This document shows, piece after piece, positions 7,845 to 16,310 of a DNA stretch of 64,000 nt (position 1 is its first letter; every line of letters begins with the position of its first letter). The stretch covers positions 103,944-167,943 of the forward strand of contig NZ_LMUW01000054.1 of the NCBI RefSeq assembly GCF_009765735.1. The letters run 5' to 3'. The notes below the pieces were generated by a model. It had not been told where the DNA came from and ran no database searches. It saw nothing but the letters and a program-made list of their open reading frames with translations. Source of the DNA: Xenophilus sp. L33 (GTDB lineage: Bacteria > Pseudomonadota > Gammaproteobacteria > Burkholderiales > Burkholderiaceae_C). The translations under genes and the position numbers were made by a program.

Positions 7845-9530
7845 ATGGCCGGGCTCGCATCGACGACCGGCGCGCCGGTCGACTACCAATCCCTGCGCTT
7901 CGAACACCGGCGCCATCCCGACCAGGACGCGGCGCCGCCGGCGCGCCATCCGGTGGCGATCGTCGGCGCCGGCCCGGTCGGGCTGGCACTGGCCATCGAC
8001 CTGGCCCAGCGCCAGGTGCCGGTGGTGCTGCTCGACAACGACTGCACGCTCTCGACCGGCTCGCGCGCGATCTGCTTCGCCAAGCGCACGCTGGAGGTCT
8101 TCGACCGGCTCGGCTGCGGCGACCGGATGGTGGCCAAGGGCGTGTCCTGGCACGTCGGCCGGGTGTTCTTCAAGGACGAGCAGGTCTACCGCTTCGACCT
8201 CCTGCCCGAGGCCGGCCACGAGCGGCCGGCCTTCATCAACCTGCAGCAGTACTACGTCGAGGGCTACCTGCTGGAGCGCGCCGCCGAGCTGCCGCTGATC
8301 GACCTGCGCTGGCACAGCCAGGTGACGGGCATCGCGCAGCACGCCGACCACGCGCTGCTCACCATCGAGACGCCCGACGGCCCCTACACGCTGGCCGCCG
8401 ACTACGTCGCCGCCTGCGACGGCTCGCGCTCCAGCCTGCGCCAGCTGCTCGGCCAGGAAGCGCACGGCCGCGTGTTCCGCGACCGCTTCCTGATCGCCGA
8501 CGTCACGATGGACGCCGACCTGCCGACCGAGCGCCGCTTCTGGTTCGACCCGCCCTTCCATCCGAAGCAGAGCGTGCTGCTGCACAAGCAGGCCGACAAC
8601 ACCTGGCGGGTCGACTTCCAGCTCGGCTGGGACGCCGATCCGGTCGAGGAGCGCAAGCCCGAGAAGATCATCCCGCGGGTGCGCGCGCTGCTCGACAGCA
8701 TCGGCCACGAGAAGGTCAGCTTCGACATCGGCTGGGCCAGCGTCTACACCTTCGCCTGCCAGCGCATGGACCACTTCCGGCATGGCCGGGTGCTGTTCGC
8801 CGGCGACTCGGCGCACGGCGTGTCGCCCTTCGGCGCGCGCGGCGCCAACTCCGGCGTGCAGGACGCCGACAACCTGGCCTGGAAGCTGGCCGCGGTGCTG
8901 CGTCGTGAGGCGCCCGACGCGCTGCTCGACAGCTACGCCGCCGAGCGCGAGGCCGCCGCCGACGAGAACATCCGTCACTCGACCCGCGCCACCGACTTCA
9001 TCACGCCCAAGAGCGAGGTGAGCCGGCTGTTCCGCGACGCGGTGCTGGAGTTGTCCAAGCGCCATCCCTTCGCCCGCGCGCTGGTCAACAGCGGGCGCCT
9101 GTCGGTGCCCAGCACCCTGCACGACTCGCCGCTCAACACGCCGGACGTCGATGCCTTCGAAGGCCCGATGGTGCCCGGCGCGGCCGCCGCCGATGCGCCG
9201 GTGGTCGGCGCCGGCGGCGGCGAGAGCTGGCTGCTGCGCGCCACCAGCGCGGCGCCCGGCGAGGCCGTGACCCGCTTCACCGCGCTGGTCTTCGGTTCCG
9301 GTGAGGCAGCACGGCGCAGCCTGGCCGCGCTGGCCGAGGCCGACCTGCCGCTGCACGTGGTCAAGGTGGCGGCGAGCAGCGACGCCGCCGGCCTGGCGGC
9401 CAAGCGCTACGACGCGCGGGACGGCACCGTCTACCTGCTGCGGCCGGACCAGCACGTGTGCGCCCGCTGGCGGCAGCCGACGCCGCTGGCGGTGCGCGCC
9501 GCCCGCGACCGCGCGATGGGCAAGCCCTGA
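7845..9530 (+). CDS. mhaA: FAD-dependent aromatic monooxygenase, MhaA-like
   Basis: The 561-residue class A flavoprotein hydroxylase has the NAD(P)H/FAD Rossmann motif VAIVGAGPVGLALAIDLAQ near residue 38, the DG motif CDGSRSSLR, and the second FAD motif RVLFAGDSAHGVSPFGARG near residue 320. The family includes MhpA and the 3-hydroxyphenylacetate 6-hydroxylase MhaA of Pseudomonas putida U, which needs a small coupling protein, MhaB, and yields homogentisate. A 65-residue gene followed by hmgA matches that arrangement, which supports the MhaA assignment over MhpA. Substrate specificity is inferred from context only. ATG at 7845 was chosen because longer versions run into the upstream gene. Confidence 0.8.
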   Translation: MAGLASTTGAPVDYQSLRFEHRRHPDQDAAPPARHPVAIVGAGPVGLALAIDLAQRQVPVVLLDNDCTLSTGSRAICFAKRTLEVFDRLGCGDRMVAKGVSWHVGRVFFKDEQVYRFDLLPEAGHERPAFINLQQYYVEGYLLERAAELPLIDLRWHSQVTGIAQHADHALLTIETPDGPYTLAADYVAACDGSRSSLRQLLGQEAHGRVFRDRFLIADVTMDADLPTERRFWFDPPFHPKQSVLLHKQADNTWRVDFQLGWDADPVEERKPEKIIPRVRALLDSIGHEKVSFDIGWASVYTFACQRMDHFRHGRVLFAGDSAHGVSPFGARGANSGVQDADNLAWKLAAVLRREAPDALLDSYAAEREAAADENIRHSTRATDFITPKSEVSRLFRDAVLELSKRHPFARALVNSGRLSVPSTLHDSPLNTPDVDAFEGPMVPGAAAADAPVVGAGGGESWLLRATSAAPGEAVTRFTALVFGSGEAARRSLAALAEADLPLHVVKVAASSDAAGLAAKRYDARDGTVYLLRPDQHVCARWRQPTPLAVRAARDRAMGKP

Positions 9531-9549
9531 GAACAAGGAGCCGAGCGAC

Positions 9550-9747
9550 ATGGAGACAACGACACTCACCACCACCCCAAACCTGGAAGCGCCCGACGAC
9601 TTCTACGAGGCGCTGATCGAGGCCCACCAGGGCCTGTCCGGCGACGAGAGCCAGGCGCTGAACGCGCGCCTGGTGCTGCTGCTGGCCAACCACATCGGCT
9701 CGACCGCCGTGCTGCGCGAGGCCCTGGCCGCCGCGCGCGCGACCTGA
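9550..9747 (+). CDS. mhaB: DUF2783 small protein, probable MhaB-like coupling component
   Basis: The 65-residue protein reads [15 protein letters not shown], then [13 protein letters not shown] and [11 protein letters not shown]. This is a helical DUF2783-type protein without cofactor motifs. It lies 19 bases after the flavin monooxygenase and 23 bases before hmgA, behind AAGGAG. In P. putida U a protein of about this size (MhaB) is required for 3-hydroxyphenylacetate 6-hydroxylase activity. The position and size match; equivalence is inferred. Confidence 0.75.
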   Translation: METTTLTTTPNLEAPDDFYEALIEAHQGLSGDESQALNARLVLLLANHIGSTAVLREALAAARAT

Positions 9748-9770
9748 ATCCCTTCGAGAGAAAGCAGGAC

Positions 9771-11078
9771 ATGACGACGAACGCCACCGCCGACGAGCGC
9801 CGCTACCAGAGCGGCTTCGGCAACGAATACGCCACCGAGGCGGTCCCTGGCGCGCTGCCGCAGGGCCGCAACAGCCCGCAGCAGGCGCCGCTCAAGCTCT
9901 ACGCCGAGCAGCTCTCGGGCACCGCCTTCACCGCGCCGCGGCGCGACAACCGGCGCAGCTGGCTGTATCGCCGGCAGCCCTCGGTGGTGGCCGGCCGCTA
10001 CAAGCCCTATGCCCAGCCGCACTGGAAGACCGGCGCCGACCGCGAGATCGCGCTGCCGCCCGAGCCGCTGCGCTGGGCGCCGATCCCGCTGGACGACGTC
10101 GACTGCGACTTCGTCGACGGCATGCGCACGCTGTGCGCCAACGGCGACGCCGAGGCCCAGCAGGGCGTGGCGGCGCATGTCTACACCGCCAGCCGCTCGA
10201 TGCAGCGCCGCGCCTTCGTCGACGCCGACGGCGAACTGCTGCTGGTGCCGCAGCAGGGCCGGCTGGTGCTGACCACCGAGATGGGCGTGCTCGACGTCGC
10301 GCCGGGCGAGATCGCGCTGGTGCCGCGCGGCGTGGTCTTCAAGATCGACCTGCCGGACGGCATATCGCGCGGCTATGTCTGCGAGAACTACGGCGCGCAG
10401 TTCCGGCTGCCCGAGCTGGGCCCGATCGGCTCCAACGGCCTGGCCAACGCACGCGACTTCCAGGCGCCGGTGGCGGCCTTCGAGGACGGCACCGTGCCCT
10501 ACGAGCTGGTCAAGAAGTCGAGCGGCCGCCTGTGGTCGGCGCCGACCAGCCATTCGCCCTTCAACGTGGTGGCGTGGCACGGCAACCTCGCGCCGGTGAA
10601 GTACGACACGGCGCACTTCATGACCATCGGGTCGATCAGCTTCGACCATCCGGACCCGTCGATCTTCACCGTGCTGACCTCGCCCTCGGACACGCCCGGC
10701 ACCGCCAACTGCGACTTCGTCATCTTCCCGCCGCGCTGGCTGGTGATGGAAGACACCTTCCGTCCGCCCTGGTACCACCGCAACCTGATGAGCGAATTCA
10801 TGGGCCTGGTCCACGGCCAGTACGACGCCAAGCCGGGCGGCTTCAAGCCCGGCGGCGCCAGCCTGCACAACTGCATGGTGCCGCACGGCCCCGACGAGGA
10901 AGCCTTCGACAAGGCCAGCCACGCGCCGCTCGCACCGCAGAAGCTCGACCACACGCTGGCCTTCATGTTCGAGAGCCGCTTCCGATTCGTGCCGACCGAC
11001 TACGCGCTGCAGAGCCCGGCGCTGGACAACGACTACGCCGACTGCTGGGCCGGCCTCAAGGACCAATTCAAGCCATGA
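9771..11078 (+). CDS. hmgA: Homogentisate 1,2-dioxygenase
   Basis: The 435-residue product is the Fe(II) dioxygenase that opens homogentisate to maleylacetoacetate. It begins with [19 protein letters not shown], the near-invariant N-terminal motif. The iron-binding region [14 protein letters not shown] (His and Glu ligands) lies near residues 325-340, and [15 protein letters not shown] follows. The length matches the family (about 430-445). The stop overlaps the fahA start as ATGA (11075-11078), so the two are translationally coupled. Confidence 0.97.
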   Translation: MTTNATADERRYQSGFGNEYATEAVPGALPQGRNSPQQAPLKLYAEQLSGTAFTAPRRDNRRSWLYRRQPSVVAGRYKPYAQPHWKTGADREIALPPEPLRWAPIPLDDVDCDFVDGMRTLCANGDAEAQQGVAAHVYTASRSMQRRAFVDADGELLLVPQQGRLVLTTEMGVLDVAPGEIALVPRGVVFKIDLPDGISRGYVCENYGAQFRLPELGPIGSNGLANARDFQAPVAAFEDGTVPYELVKKSSGRLWSAPTSHSPFNVVAWHGNLAPVKYDTAHFMTIGSISFDHPDPSIFTVLTSPSDTPGTANCDFVIFPPRWLVMEDTFRPPWYHRNLMSEFMGLVHGQYDAKPGGFKPGGASLHNCMVPHGPDEEAFDKASHAPLAPQKLDHTLAFMFESRFRFVPTDYALQSPALDNDYADCWAGLKDQFKP

Positions 11079-12361
11079 CATCCATCCAATCCGTTGACAG
11101 CACCCACGACCCGAAGCTGCGCAGCTGGGTCGATTCCGCCAACGACACGGGCTGCGACTTCCCGATCCAGAACCTGCCCTTCGGCACCTTCCTGCGCCAG
11201 CCGCGGCCCGACCGGCGCGTGCTGCCCGCCATCGGCGTGGCCATCGGCGACAGCATCCTCGACCTGCGCATGGCCCGGCTGATCGACACCGACGACATGA
11301 ACGAGCTGATCGCCGCGACACCCGAGGAGCGTGTGGCGCTGCGCCGCGCGATCTCCGAAGGCCTGGCCGAAGGCAGCGACAAGCAGGCAGCCTGGCAGGG
11401 CGCGCTGGTGCGCCAGGACGCGGTCACGATGCAGCTGCCCTGCCGCATCGGCGACTACACCGACTTCTACACCGGCATCCATCACGCGACCACGGTCGGC
11501 AAGCTCTTCCGCCCCGACCAGCCGCTGATGCCCAACTACAAGTGGGTGCCGATCGGCTACCACGGCCGGGCGTCGTCGATCGGGGTCAGCGGGCAGCGCT
11601 TCAAGCGGCCGCAGGGGCAGACCAAGGCGCCGGATGCCGCCGAGCCCGGCTTCGGCCCGTCGAAGCGCCTCGACTACGAGCTGGAACTGGGCTTCGTGAT
11701 CGGCCGCGGCAATGTGCTCGGCGAGCCGATCGCGATCGGCGAGGCCGAGTCGCACCTCTTCGGCGTCACGCTGCTCAACGACTGGTCGGCGCGCGACATC
11801 CAGGCCTGGGAATACCAGCCGCTCGGCCCCTTCCTGGCGAAGAACTTCGCCAGCACGCTGTCGCCCTGGATCGTCACCATGGAAGCGCTGGCGCCCTTCC
11901 GCGCCGCCTTCGAGCGCGCCGCCGGCGAGCCGCAGCCGCTGCCCTACCTGGACGGCGCCGCCAACCGCGAGGCCGGCGCGCTCGACATCACGCTCGAGGT
12001 CTGGCTGCAGACCGAAAAGATGCGCGCCGACGGCCAGCCCGCGGTGCGCCTCTCGCGCGGCAACAGCGCCCAGGCCGCTTACTGGACCGCGGCGCAGCTG
12101 GTCGCGCACCACACGGTCAACGGCTGCAACCTGCAGCCGGGCGACCTGCTCGGCTCCGGCACCTTGTCGGGCCCGAAGCCCGACGAGGCCGGCTCGCTGC
12201 TGGAGCTCACCCTCGGCGGCAAGAACCCGATCAGCCTGCCCAACGGCGAACGCCGCACCTTCCTGGAAGACGGCGACACCTTGAGCCTGCGCGGCTTCTG
12301 CGAGCGCGCGGGGGCGGTGCGGATCGGGTTGGGGGAAGTGAGCGGGACGGTGGTCGGCTGA
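11075..12361 (+). CDS. fahA: Fumarylacetoacetase
   Basis: The 428-residue protein hydrolyses fumarylacetoacetate to fumarate and acetoacetate, the last homogentisate-pathway step. The catalytic/metal region [20 protein letters not shown] is near residues 127-146, followed by [10 protein letters not shown] and [21 protein letters not shown]-terminal GSGTLSGP loop is also present. The start overlaps the hmgA stop. The intervening maleylacetoacetate isomerase (maiA/hmgC) is not in this window and must be elsewhere or replaced. Confidence 0.97.
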   Translation: MTSIQSVDSTHDPKLRSWVDSANDTGCDFPIQNLPFGTFLRQPRPDRRVLPAIGVAIGDSILDLRMARLIDTDDMNELIAATPEERVALRRAISEGLAEGSDKQAAWQGALVRQDAVTMQLPCRIGDYTDFYTGIHHATTVGKLFRPDQPLMPNYKWVPIGYHGRASSIGVSGQRFKRPQGQTKAPDAAEPGFGPSKRLDYELELGFVIGRGNVLGEPIAIGEAESHLFGVTLLNDWSARDIQAWEYQPLGPFLAKNFASTLSPWIVTMEALAPFRAAFERAAGEPQPLPYLDGAANREAGALDITLEVWLQTEKMRADGQPAVRLSRGNSAQAAYWTAAQLVAHHTVNGCNLQPGDLLGSGTLSGPKPDEAGSLLELTLGGKNPISLPNGERRTFLEDGDTLSLRGFCERAGAVRIGLGEVSGTVVG

Positions 12362-12385
12362 CCTGCGCCGCGATATCGCCGAACC

Positions 12386-12391
12386 TACAAT
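12386..12391 (+). promoter_or_regulatory. Candidate -10 box for the 12402 gene
   Basis: TACAAT ends 10 bases before the ATG, implying an untranslated leader of only a few bases. No good -35 hexamer is seen. The box suggests that the unknown/PIN gene pair has its own promoter, separate from the fahA operon. Confidence 0.4.
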
Positions 12392-12401
12392 CGGCGGGAT
12401 C

Positions 12402-13175
12402 ATGGAAGCCCAGCGCATCACCGTTGCCCTGATCGATCGCTCGGCGGGATACGAGGCCACGCCGGAGCGGGTTCGGCTGCGTTCACTCGCCGACTTCGCC
12501 GCCGATGTCGAGGCGTTCCTGCGGGGCGAATCGCGAGAAATCGACACGGCCCAGCTGGAGGTGTCGGTCGAGCCCGGCTCGGTCGCGATCCAGACCGCGC
12601 CCATCCCGGCGGCGCCATTGCTGTTCAACGACCTGGAGGCGCTGCTTGGCGGCGAGCGCCTGGACCGGCTGGATCGCCGACGCCGCGAGATCGTCGAGAA
12701 GTGGCAGAAGGCCGCGCGCGCCAGCCGCGAGGTTTCCGTGCGGATCGGCGCGCCCTTCCTTGACCGCCCCATCCTGATCAGCATCGACAGCGACTACCGC
12801 AGCGACGATGCGGACCAATGGGTCCAGGTGGAGCGCTACGTCCGCGGTGAGATCGAGGACCTCGGCGGCGTCAGCCGGGCCAATGCGCACGTTCGCCTGC
12901 CGGACGGCACGTCGCTCAAGGTGTCGGCCGACCGAGAACTGCTGCGCAACGAGAAGACCAATCGGCTCTACAAGATGGCAATGTTGAGGGTCAGGGCCCA
13001 ATACAACGTGCTGACCCACGAGCTGCGTGACGCCCGCTTGATGGAGTTCGTGGAATACGCGCCGGGCATCGACGAAGACGAGCTGGCGCGCATGACCCGA
13101 CGTGGCGCGCAGGCCTGGAACGATGTTCCCGACGCGACCTCGTGGGTGGACGACTTGCGCGGAGGCGCGGATTGA
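12402..13175 (+). CDS. Unknown protein, partner of the PIN-domain gene
   Basis: I do not recognise this 257-residue protein. It is highly charged, with no signal peptide or membrane segment. Visible pieces are an N-terminal LRSLADFAADVEAFLRGES, a basic helix RLDRLDRRRREIVEKWQKAARASREVSVR near the middle, a beta-rich segment ANAHVRLPDGTSLKVSADRELL, and an acidic, Trp-containing C-terminus (RGAQAWNDVPDATSWVDDL). Its stop codon overlaps the TTG start of the PIN gene, and a GGAGG inside its last codons serves as that gene's ribosome binding site. The coupled pair resembles a toxin-antitoxin unit, in which this would be the antitoxin, though it is larger than typical antitoxins. Confidence 0.7.
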   Translation: MEAQRITVALIDRSAGYEATPERVRLRSLADFAADVEAFLRGESREIDTAQLEVSVEPGSVAIQTAPIPAAPLLFNDLEALLGGERLDRLDRRRREIVEKWQKAARASREVSVRIGAPFLDRPILISIDSDYRSDDADQWVQVERYVRGEIEDLGGVSRANAHVRLPDGTSLKVSADRELLRNEKTNRLYKMAMLRVRAQYNVLTHELRDARLMEFVEYAPGIDEDELARMTRRGAQAWNDVPDATSWVDDLRGGAD

Positions 13176-13651
13176 ACAGCGTCCTCCTGGACACGAGTTT
13201 CCTCATCTCGTTCAGCGATCCCGGCCGGCCCCATCACGACACCGCCCTGCGCTACTACCGCGAATGCGTGGCGCGCCAGGTGCCCTTATTCCTGTCGACC
13301 ATTGCCATTTCCGAATTCCAAGTCAGGCAGCCGATCAACGATCTGCCGCTGCGCAACTTCGTCGTGCTTCCCTTCAACGTCGACCACGCGATGGCCTGCG
13401 GTCTCCTGCTGCGGCGACCGATGCCGCGCGACGCCGCGGACGACCGGGCGCGCGTGAAGGACGACTACAAGCTGATCGCGCAGTGCCAATGCGAGGGCAT
13501 TTCCCACGTGCTGAGCGAGGACGCCGGCACGCTCGCGAAATACCTGCTTCGCACGAATGCAGCGGCGCCCGGAGGCACCCGCTGCGTCCTGCTCAAGGAT
13601 GGTTTCGACCTCAGCTGGTTCGAGGACGGGCAGAGCCGCCTCATCCCTTGA
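13172..13651 (+). CDS. PIN-domain ribonuclease-like protein (putative toxin)
   Basis: The 159-residue product has a PIN-domain pattern: VLLDTSFLISF with Asp7, AISEFQV with Glu48, VKDDYKLIAQCQ with Asp97/98, and HVLSEDAG with Asp117. These four acidic positions would bind the Mg2+/Mn2+ of a single-strand RNA nuclease, as in VapC toxins. The TTG start overlaps the upstream stop (TTGA, 13172-13175) and has GGAGG six bases before it. It is longer than typical VapC proteins (about 130 residues). The last 11 bases overlap the convergent thioesterase gene. A toxin role is inferred from domain and pairing. Confidence 0.8.
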   Translation: MNSVLLDTSFLISFSDPGRPHHDTALRYYRECVARQVPLFLSTIAISEFQVRQPINDLPLRNFVVLPFNVDHAMACGLLLRRPMPRDAADDRARVKDDYKLIAQCQCEGISHVLSEDAGTLAKYLLRTNAAAPGGTRCVLLKDGFDLSWFEDGQSRLIP

Positions 13652-14099
13652 CCGCGGCCACGCCCGCCGCCCGCGTCGCATCCAGATGCGCCCGCGCCCG
13701 CTCCGCCAGCGCCATCTCGCCCGGTGTTTCCGGCGTGAAGGTGTCCACCGGCAGCGTCCGGCCGTGCGAGTCGACCGAGACGAAGACCACCAGGCATTCG
13801 GTGGTCTTGTGCATCTCGCCGCCCTTCATGTCGCCGCTGCGCACCTCGACCGAGATGTTCATGCTGCTGTTGCCGGTGTAGGCCAGCCGCGCCTCGACCT
13901 CGACCAGGTCGCCGATCATGATCGGCCGGTGGAAGCGGATGCTGCCGATGAAGACGGTCACGCAGTAGCGCTTCGACCAGCTGGTGGCGCAGGCGTAGCC
14001 GGCCTCGTCGATCCACTTCATGACGGTGCCGCCATGGACCTTGCCGCCGAAGTTGACGGTGTTGGGCTCGGCCAGGAAGCGCAGGGTGATGGAGGACAT
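13641..14099 (-). CDS. Acyl-CoA thioesterase, YciA/hotdog family
   Basis: The 152-residue single-hotdog protein has the YciA-like active-site segment NTVNFGGKVHGGTVMKWIDEAGYACA (Asn/Asp/Glu positions, residues about 13-38) and FIGSIRFHRPIMIGDLVEVEARL. Such enzymes hydrolyse a broad range of acyl-CoAs in the cytoplasm as hexamers. It stands alone, convergent with the PIN gene and divergent from gentisate dioxygenase across a 159-base gap that shows no clear promoter box. Confidence 0.9.
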   Translation of the reverse strand: MSSITLRFLAEPNTVNFGGKVHGGTVMKWIDEAGYACATSWSKRYCVTVFIGSIRFHRPIMIGDLVEVEARLAYTGNSSMNISVEVRSGDMKGGEMHKTTECLVVFVSVDSHGRTLPVDTFTPETPGEMALAERARAHLDATRAAGVAAVKG

Positions 14100-14258
14100 G
14101 GGGTGCCTGGGCGACGAGTGGATCGGGAACGAAAGCGCCCGCGACGATTATGCGAGGGCCGTGCCAACCTGGGGGTCGTGGCGCCGGCCTTCGGCGGCCG
14201 CGGCGCGGATTGATCAGAATCGGGGTCGCGGCGTCACTCGGCGCCGGGAGACAAGCCC

Positions 14259-15299
14259 ATGAGTGCCACCGCCGAACGCCGCGCCTACTACGAGCGCATC
14301 CGCCCGCTGAACCTGACGCCGCTGTGGGAGTCGCTGCATGCGCTGGTGCCGCGCGAGCCGCAGACGCCCTGCGTGCCGGCGCTCTGGCGCTACGACGAGA
14401 TCCGCCCGCTGCTGATGCAGTCGGCCGAGCTGATCACCGCCGAGGAAGCGGTGCGCCGGGTGCTGGTGCTGGAGAACCCGGCGCTGCCCGGCCGCTCGTC
14501 GATCACCCAGTCGCTCTACGCCGGCCTGCAGCTGATCATGCCGGGCGAGGTGGCGCCGTCGCACCGCCACGTGCAGTCCGCGCTGCGCTTCATCGTCGAT
14601 GGCAAAGGCGCCTACACGACCGTGGCGGGCGAGCGCACCACCATGTTCCCGGGCGACTTCATCATCACGCCGTCCTGGGCCTGGCACGACCACGGCAACG
14701 AGGGCATCGAAGGCACCAGCGAGCCGGTGGTCTGGCTCGACGGCCTGGACATTCCGATGCTGCGCTTCTTCGACGCCGGCTTTGCCGAGAACGACGACGC
14801 CAGCCAGCAGCAGGTGGCCAAGCCCGAGGGCCACAGCCTGGCGCGCTTCGGCCACAACATGGTGCCGGTCCGGCACGACCACGTGTCGCCGACCTCGCCG
14901 ATCTTCAACTACCCCTATGCCCGCAGCCGCGAGGCGCTGGCGCAGCTGCAGCATCAGGAGGCGCCGGACGCCTGGCTCGGCCACAAGCTGCGCTACGTCA
15001 ATCCGCTCACGGGCGGCTCGCCGATGCCGACCATGGCGACCTGCCTGCAGCTGCTGCCCGAGGGCTTCGCCGGCAAGACGCATCGGGCCACCGACGGCAC
15101 CGTCTACAGCGTGGTCGAGGGCCGCGGCAGCGCCGAGATCGCCGGCCAGCGCTTCGACTTCGCACCGCGCGACACCTTCGTGGTGCCTTCGTGGGCGCCG
15201 CTCAGGCTGTCGGCCCGGGGCGAATGCGTGCTCTTCAGCTACTCGGACCGGCCGGTGCAGCAGGCCATGGGCGTCCTGCGCGAAGCCTTCCTGGATTGA
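14259..15299 (+). CDS. gtdA: Gentisate 1,2-dioxygenase (bicupin)
   Basis: The 346-residue bicupin opens gentisate to maleylpyruvate using Fe(II). The N-terminal cupin carries [20 protein letters not shown] (iron-binding histidines near residue 105) and a later WHDHGNEG. The C-terminal cupin keeps the fold ([21 protein letters not shown]). The [19 protein letters not shown]-terminus is typical of the family. Salicylate or 1-hydroxy-2-naphthoate dioxygenase relatives are the alternatives. No maleylpyruvate isomerase or fumarylpyruvate hydrolase gene is beside it; instead a Bug receptor and an FAD oxidoreductase follow. Confidence 0.9.
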   Translation: MSATAERRAYYERIRPLNLTPLWESLHALVPREPQTPCVPALWRYDEIRPLLMQSAELITAEEAVRRVLVLENPALPGRSSITQSLYAGLQLIMPGEVAPSHRHVQSALRFIVDGKGAYTTVAGERTTMFPGDFIITPSWAWHDHGNEGIEGTSEPVVWLDGLDIPMLRFFDAGFAENDDASQQQVAKPEGHSLARFGHNMVPVRHDHVSPTSPIFNYPYARSREALAQLQHQEAPDAWLGHKLRYVNPLTGGSPMPTMATCLQLLPEGFAGKTHRATDGTVYSVVEGRGSAEIAGQRFDFAPRDTFVVPSWAPLRLSARGECVLFSYSDRPVQQAMGVLREAFLD

Positions 15300-15344
15300 C
15301 CGCGCTTATCCTCGGCGTCCCTTCCCCTTTTTCCCCGAAGTTCC

Positions 15345-16310
15345 ATGCAACTCCTCAAGAGAGCGCTGCTCGTCGCAGCCGCCTGCGCCCTGCCCCTGGC
15401 CGCCATGGCCCAGGGCGCCAACTGGCCGAACCGGCCGATCCGCCTCCTGGTCGGCTTTCCCGGCGGCTCGACGCCCGACATCGCCGCCCGCACCATCGCG
15501 GAGCCGCTGGGCAAGGCCCTCGGCCAGCCGATCGTGGTGGAGAACAAGCCGGGCGCCTCCGGCAACATCGCGGCCGACATGGTGGCCAAGGCGACCGACG
15601 ATCACACGCTGGGCGTGGTGATCAACGGCAACCTCACCTCGTCGAAGATGCTGTATCCGAAGCTGCCCTACGACCCGGCCAAGGACTTCGCCGACCTGTC
15701 GCTGATCGCCACCGCGCCGCTGGTGCTGGTGACGCAGCCCGACCAGCCCGGCGGCGCCGCCTTCTTCGACGCCGCCCGCAAGGCCGGCGACCACTGGAGC
15801 TACGGCTCGGTCGGCGTCGGCTCGGTCGGCCACCTGGGCATGGAGTTGCTGAAGAGCAAGGTGCCGGGGCTGCTGCCGGTGCACGTGCCCTACCAGGGCA
15901 ATCCGCAGGTGATGACCGCGCTCCTGAGCGGCCAGATCCAGATGGCGCTGATCCCGCCGGGCCTGGCGCTGCCGCAGGTGAAAGCCGGCAAGATCAAGGC
16001 GATCGGCGTCACCAGCGGCCGCAGCGCGCTGATGCCCGAGGTGCCGCCGCTGGCCGACGCCGGCGTGCGCGACGTCGACCTGGAAGTGTGGGTGGCGCTG
16101 CTCGGCCCCGCCCGCCTCTCGAAGCCGGCGCAGGACAAGCTCACGCAGGCGATGGCCCAGATCATGAAGTCGGGCGAGGTGCGCCAGCGCCTGTTCGACC
16201 AGGGCTGGCAGGCGGTCGGCAGCTCGCCGGAAGGCATGCGCACGCGGGTGCAGCAGGAGTCGGCCATCATGACCCGGATCATTTCCACCCACGGGATCAC
16301 GCTGCAATGA
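15345..16310 (+). CDS. Bug/TctC-family periplasmic solute receptor
   Basis: The 321-residue protein has a Sec signal peptide (LLVAAACALPLAAMAQG) and the Bug family N-terminus WPNRPIRLLVGFPGGSTPDIAAR. Bug proteins bind small carboxylic or aromatic acids in the periplasm and serve tripartite tricarboxylate (TctAB) transporters. No TctA/TctB gene is nearby, which is common for this expanded family in Burkholderiales. It lies 45 bases after gentisate dioxygenase and overlaps the next gene by four bases, so a role in uptake of a gentisate precursor is likely but inferred. Confidence 0.93.
   Translation: MQLLKRALLVAAACALPLAAMAQGANWPNRPIRLLVGFPGGSTPDIAARTIAEPLGKALGQPIVVENKPGASGNIAADMVAKATDDHTLGVVINGNLTSSKMLYPKLPYDPAKDFADLSLIATAPLVLVTQPDQPGGAAFFDAARKAGDHWSYGSVGVGSVGHLGMELLKSKVPGLLPVHVPYQGNPQVMTALLSGQIQMALIPPGLALPQVKAGKIKAIGVTSGRSALMPEVPPLADAGVRDVDLEVWVALLGPARLSKPAQDKLTQAMAQIMKSGEVRQRLFDQGWQAVGSSPEGMRTRVQQESAIMTRIISTHGITLQ

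Noticed and set aside
14150-16306. Very long open frame continuing upstream of the FAD oxidoreductase
   Set aside because: It is a shadow of gentisate dioxygenase and the Bug gene; Ala/Arg/Pro-rich low-complexity translation is typical of out-of-frame high-GC DNA.
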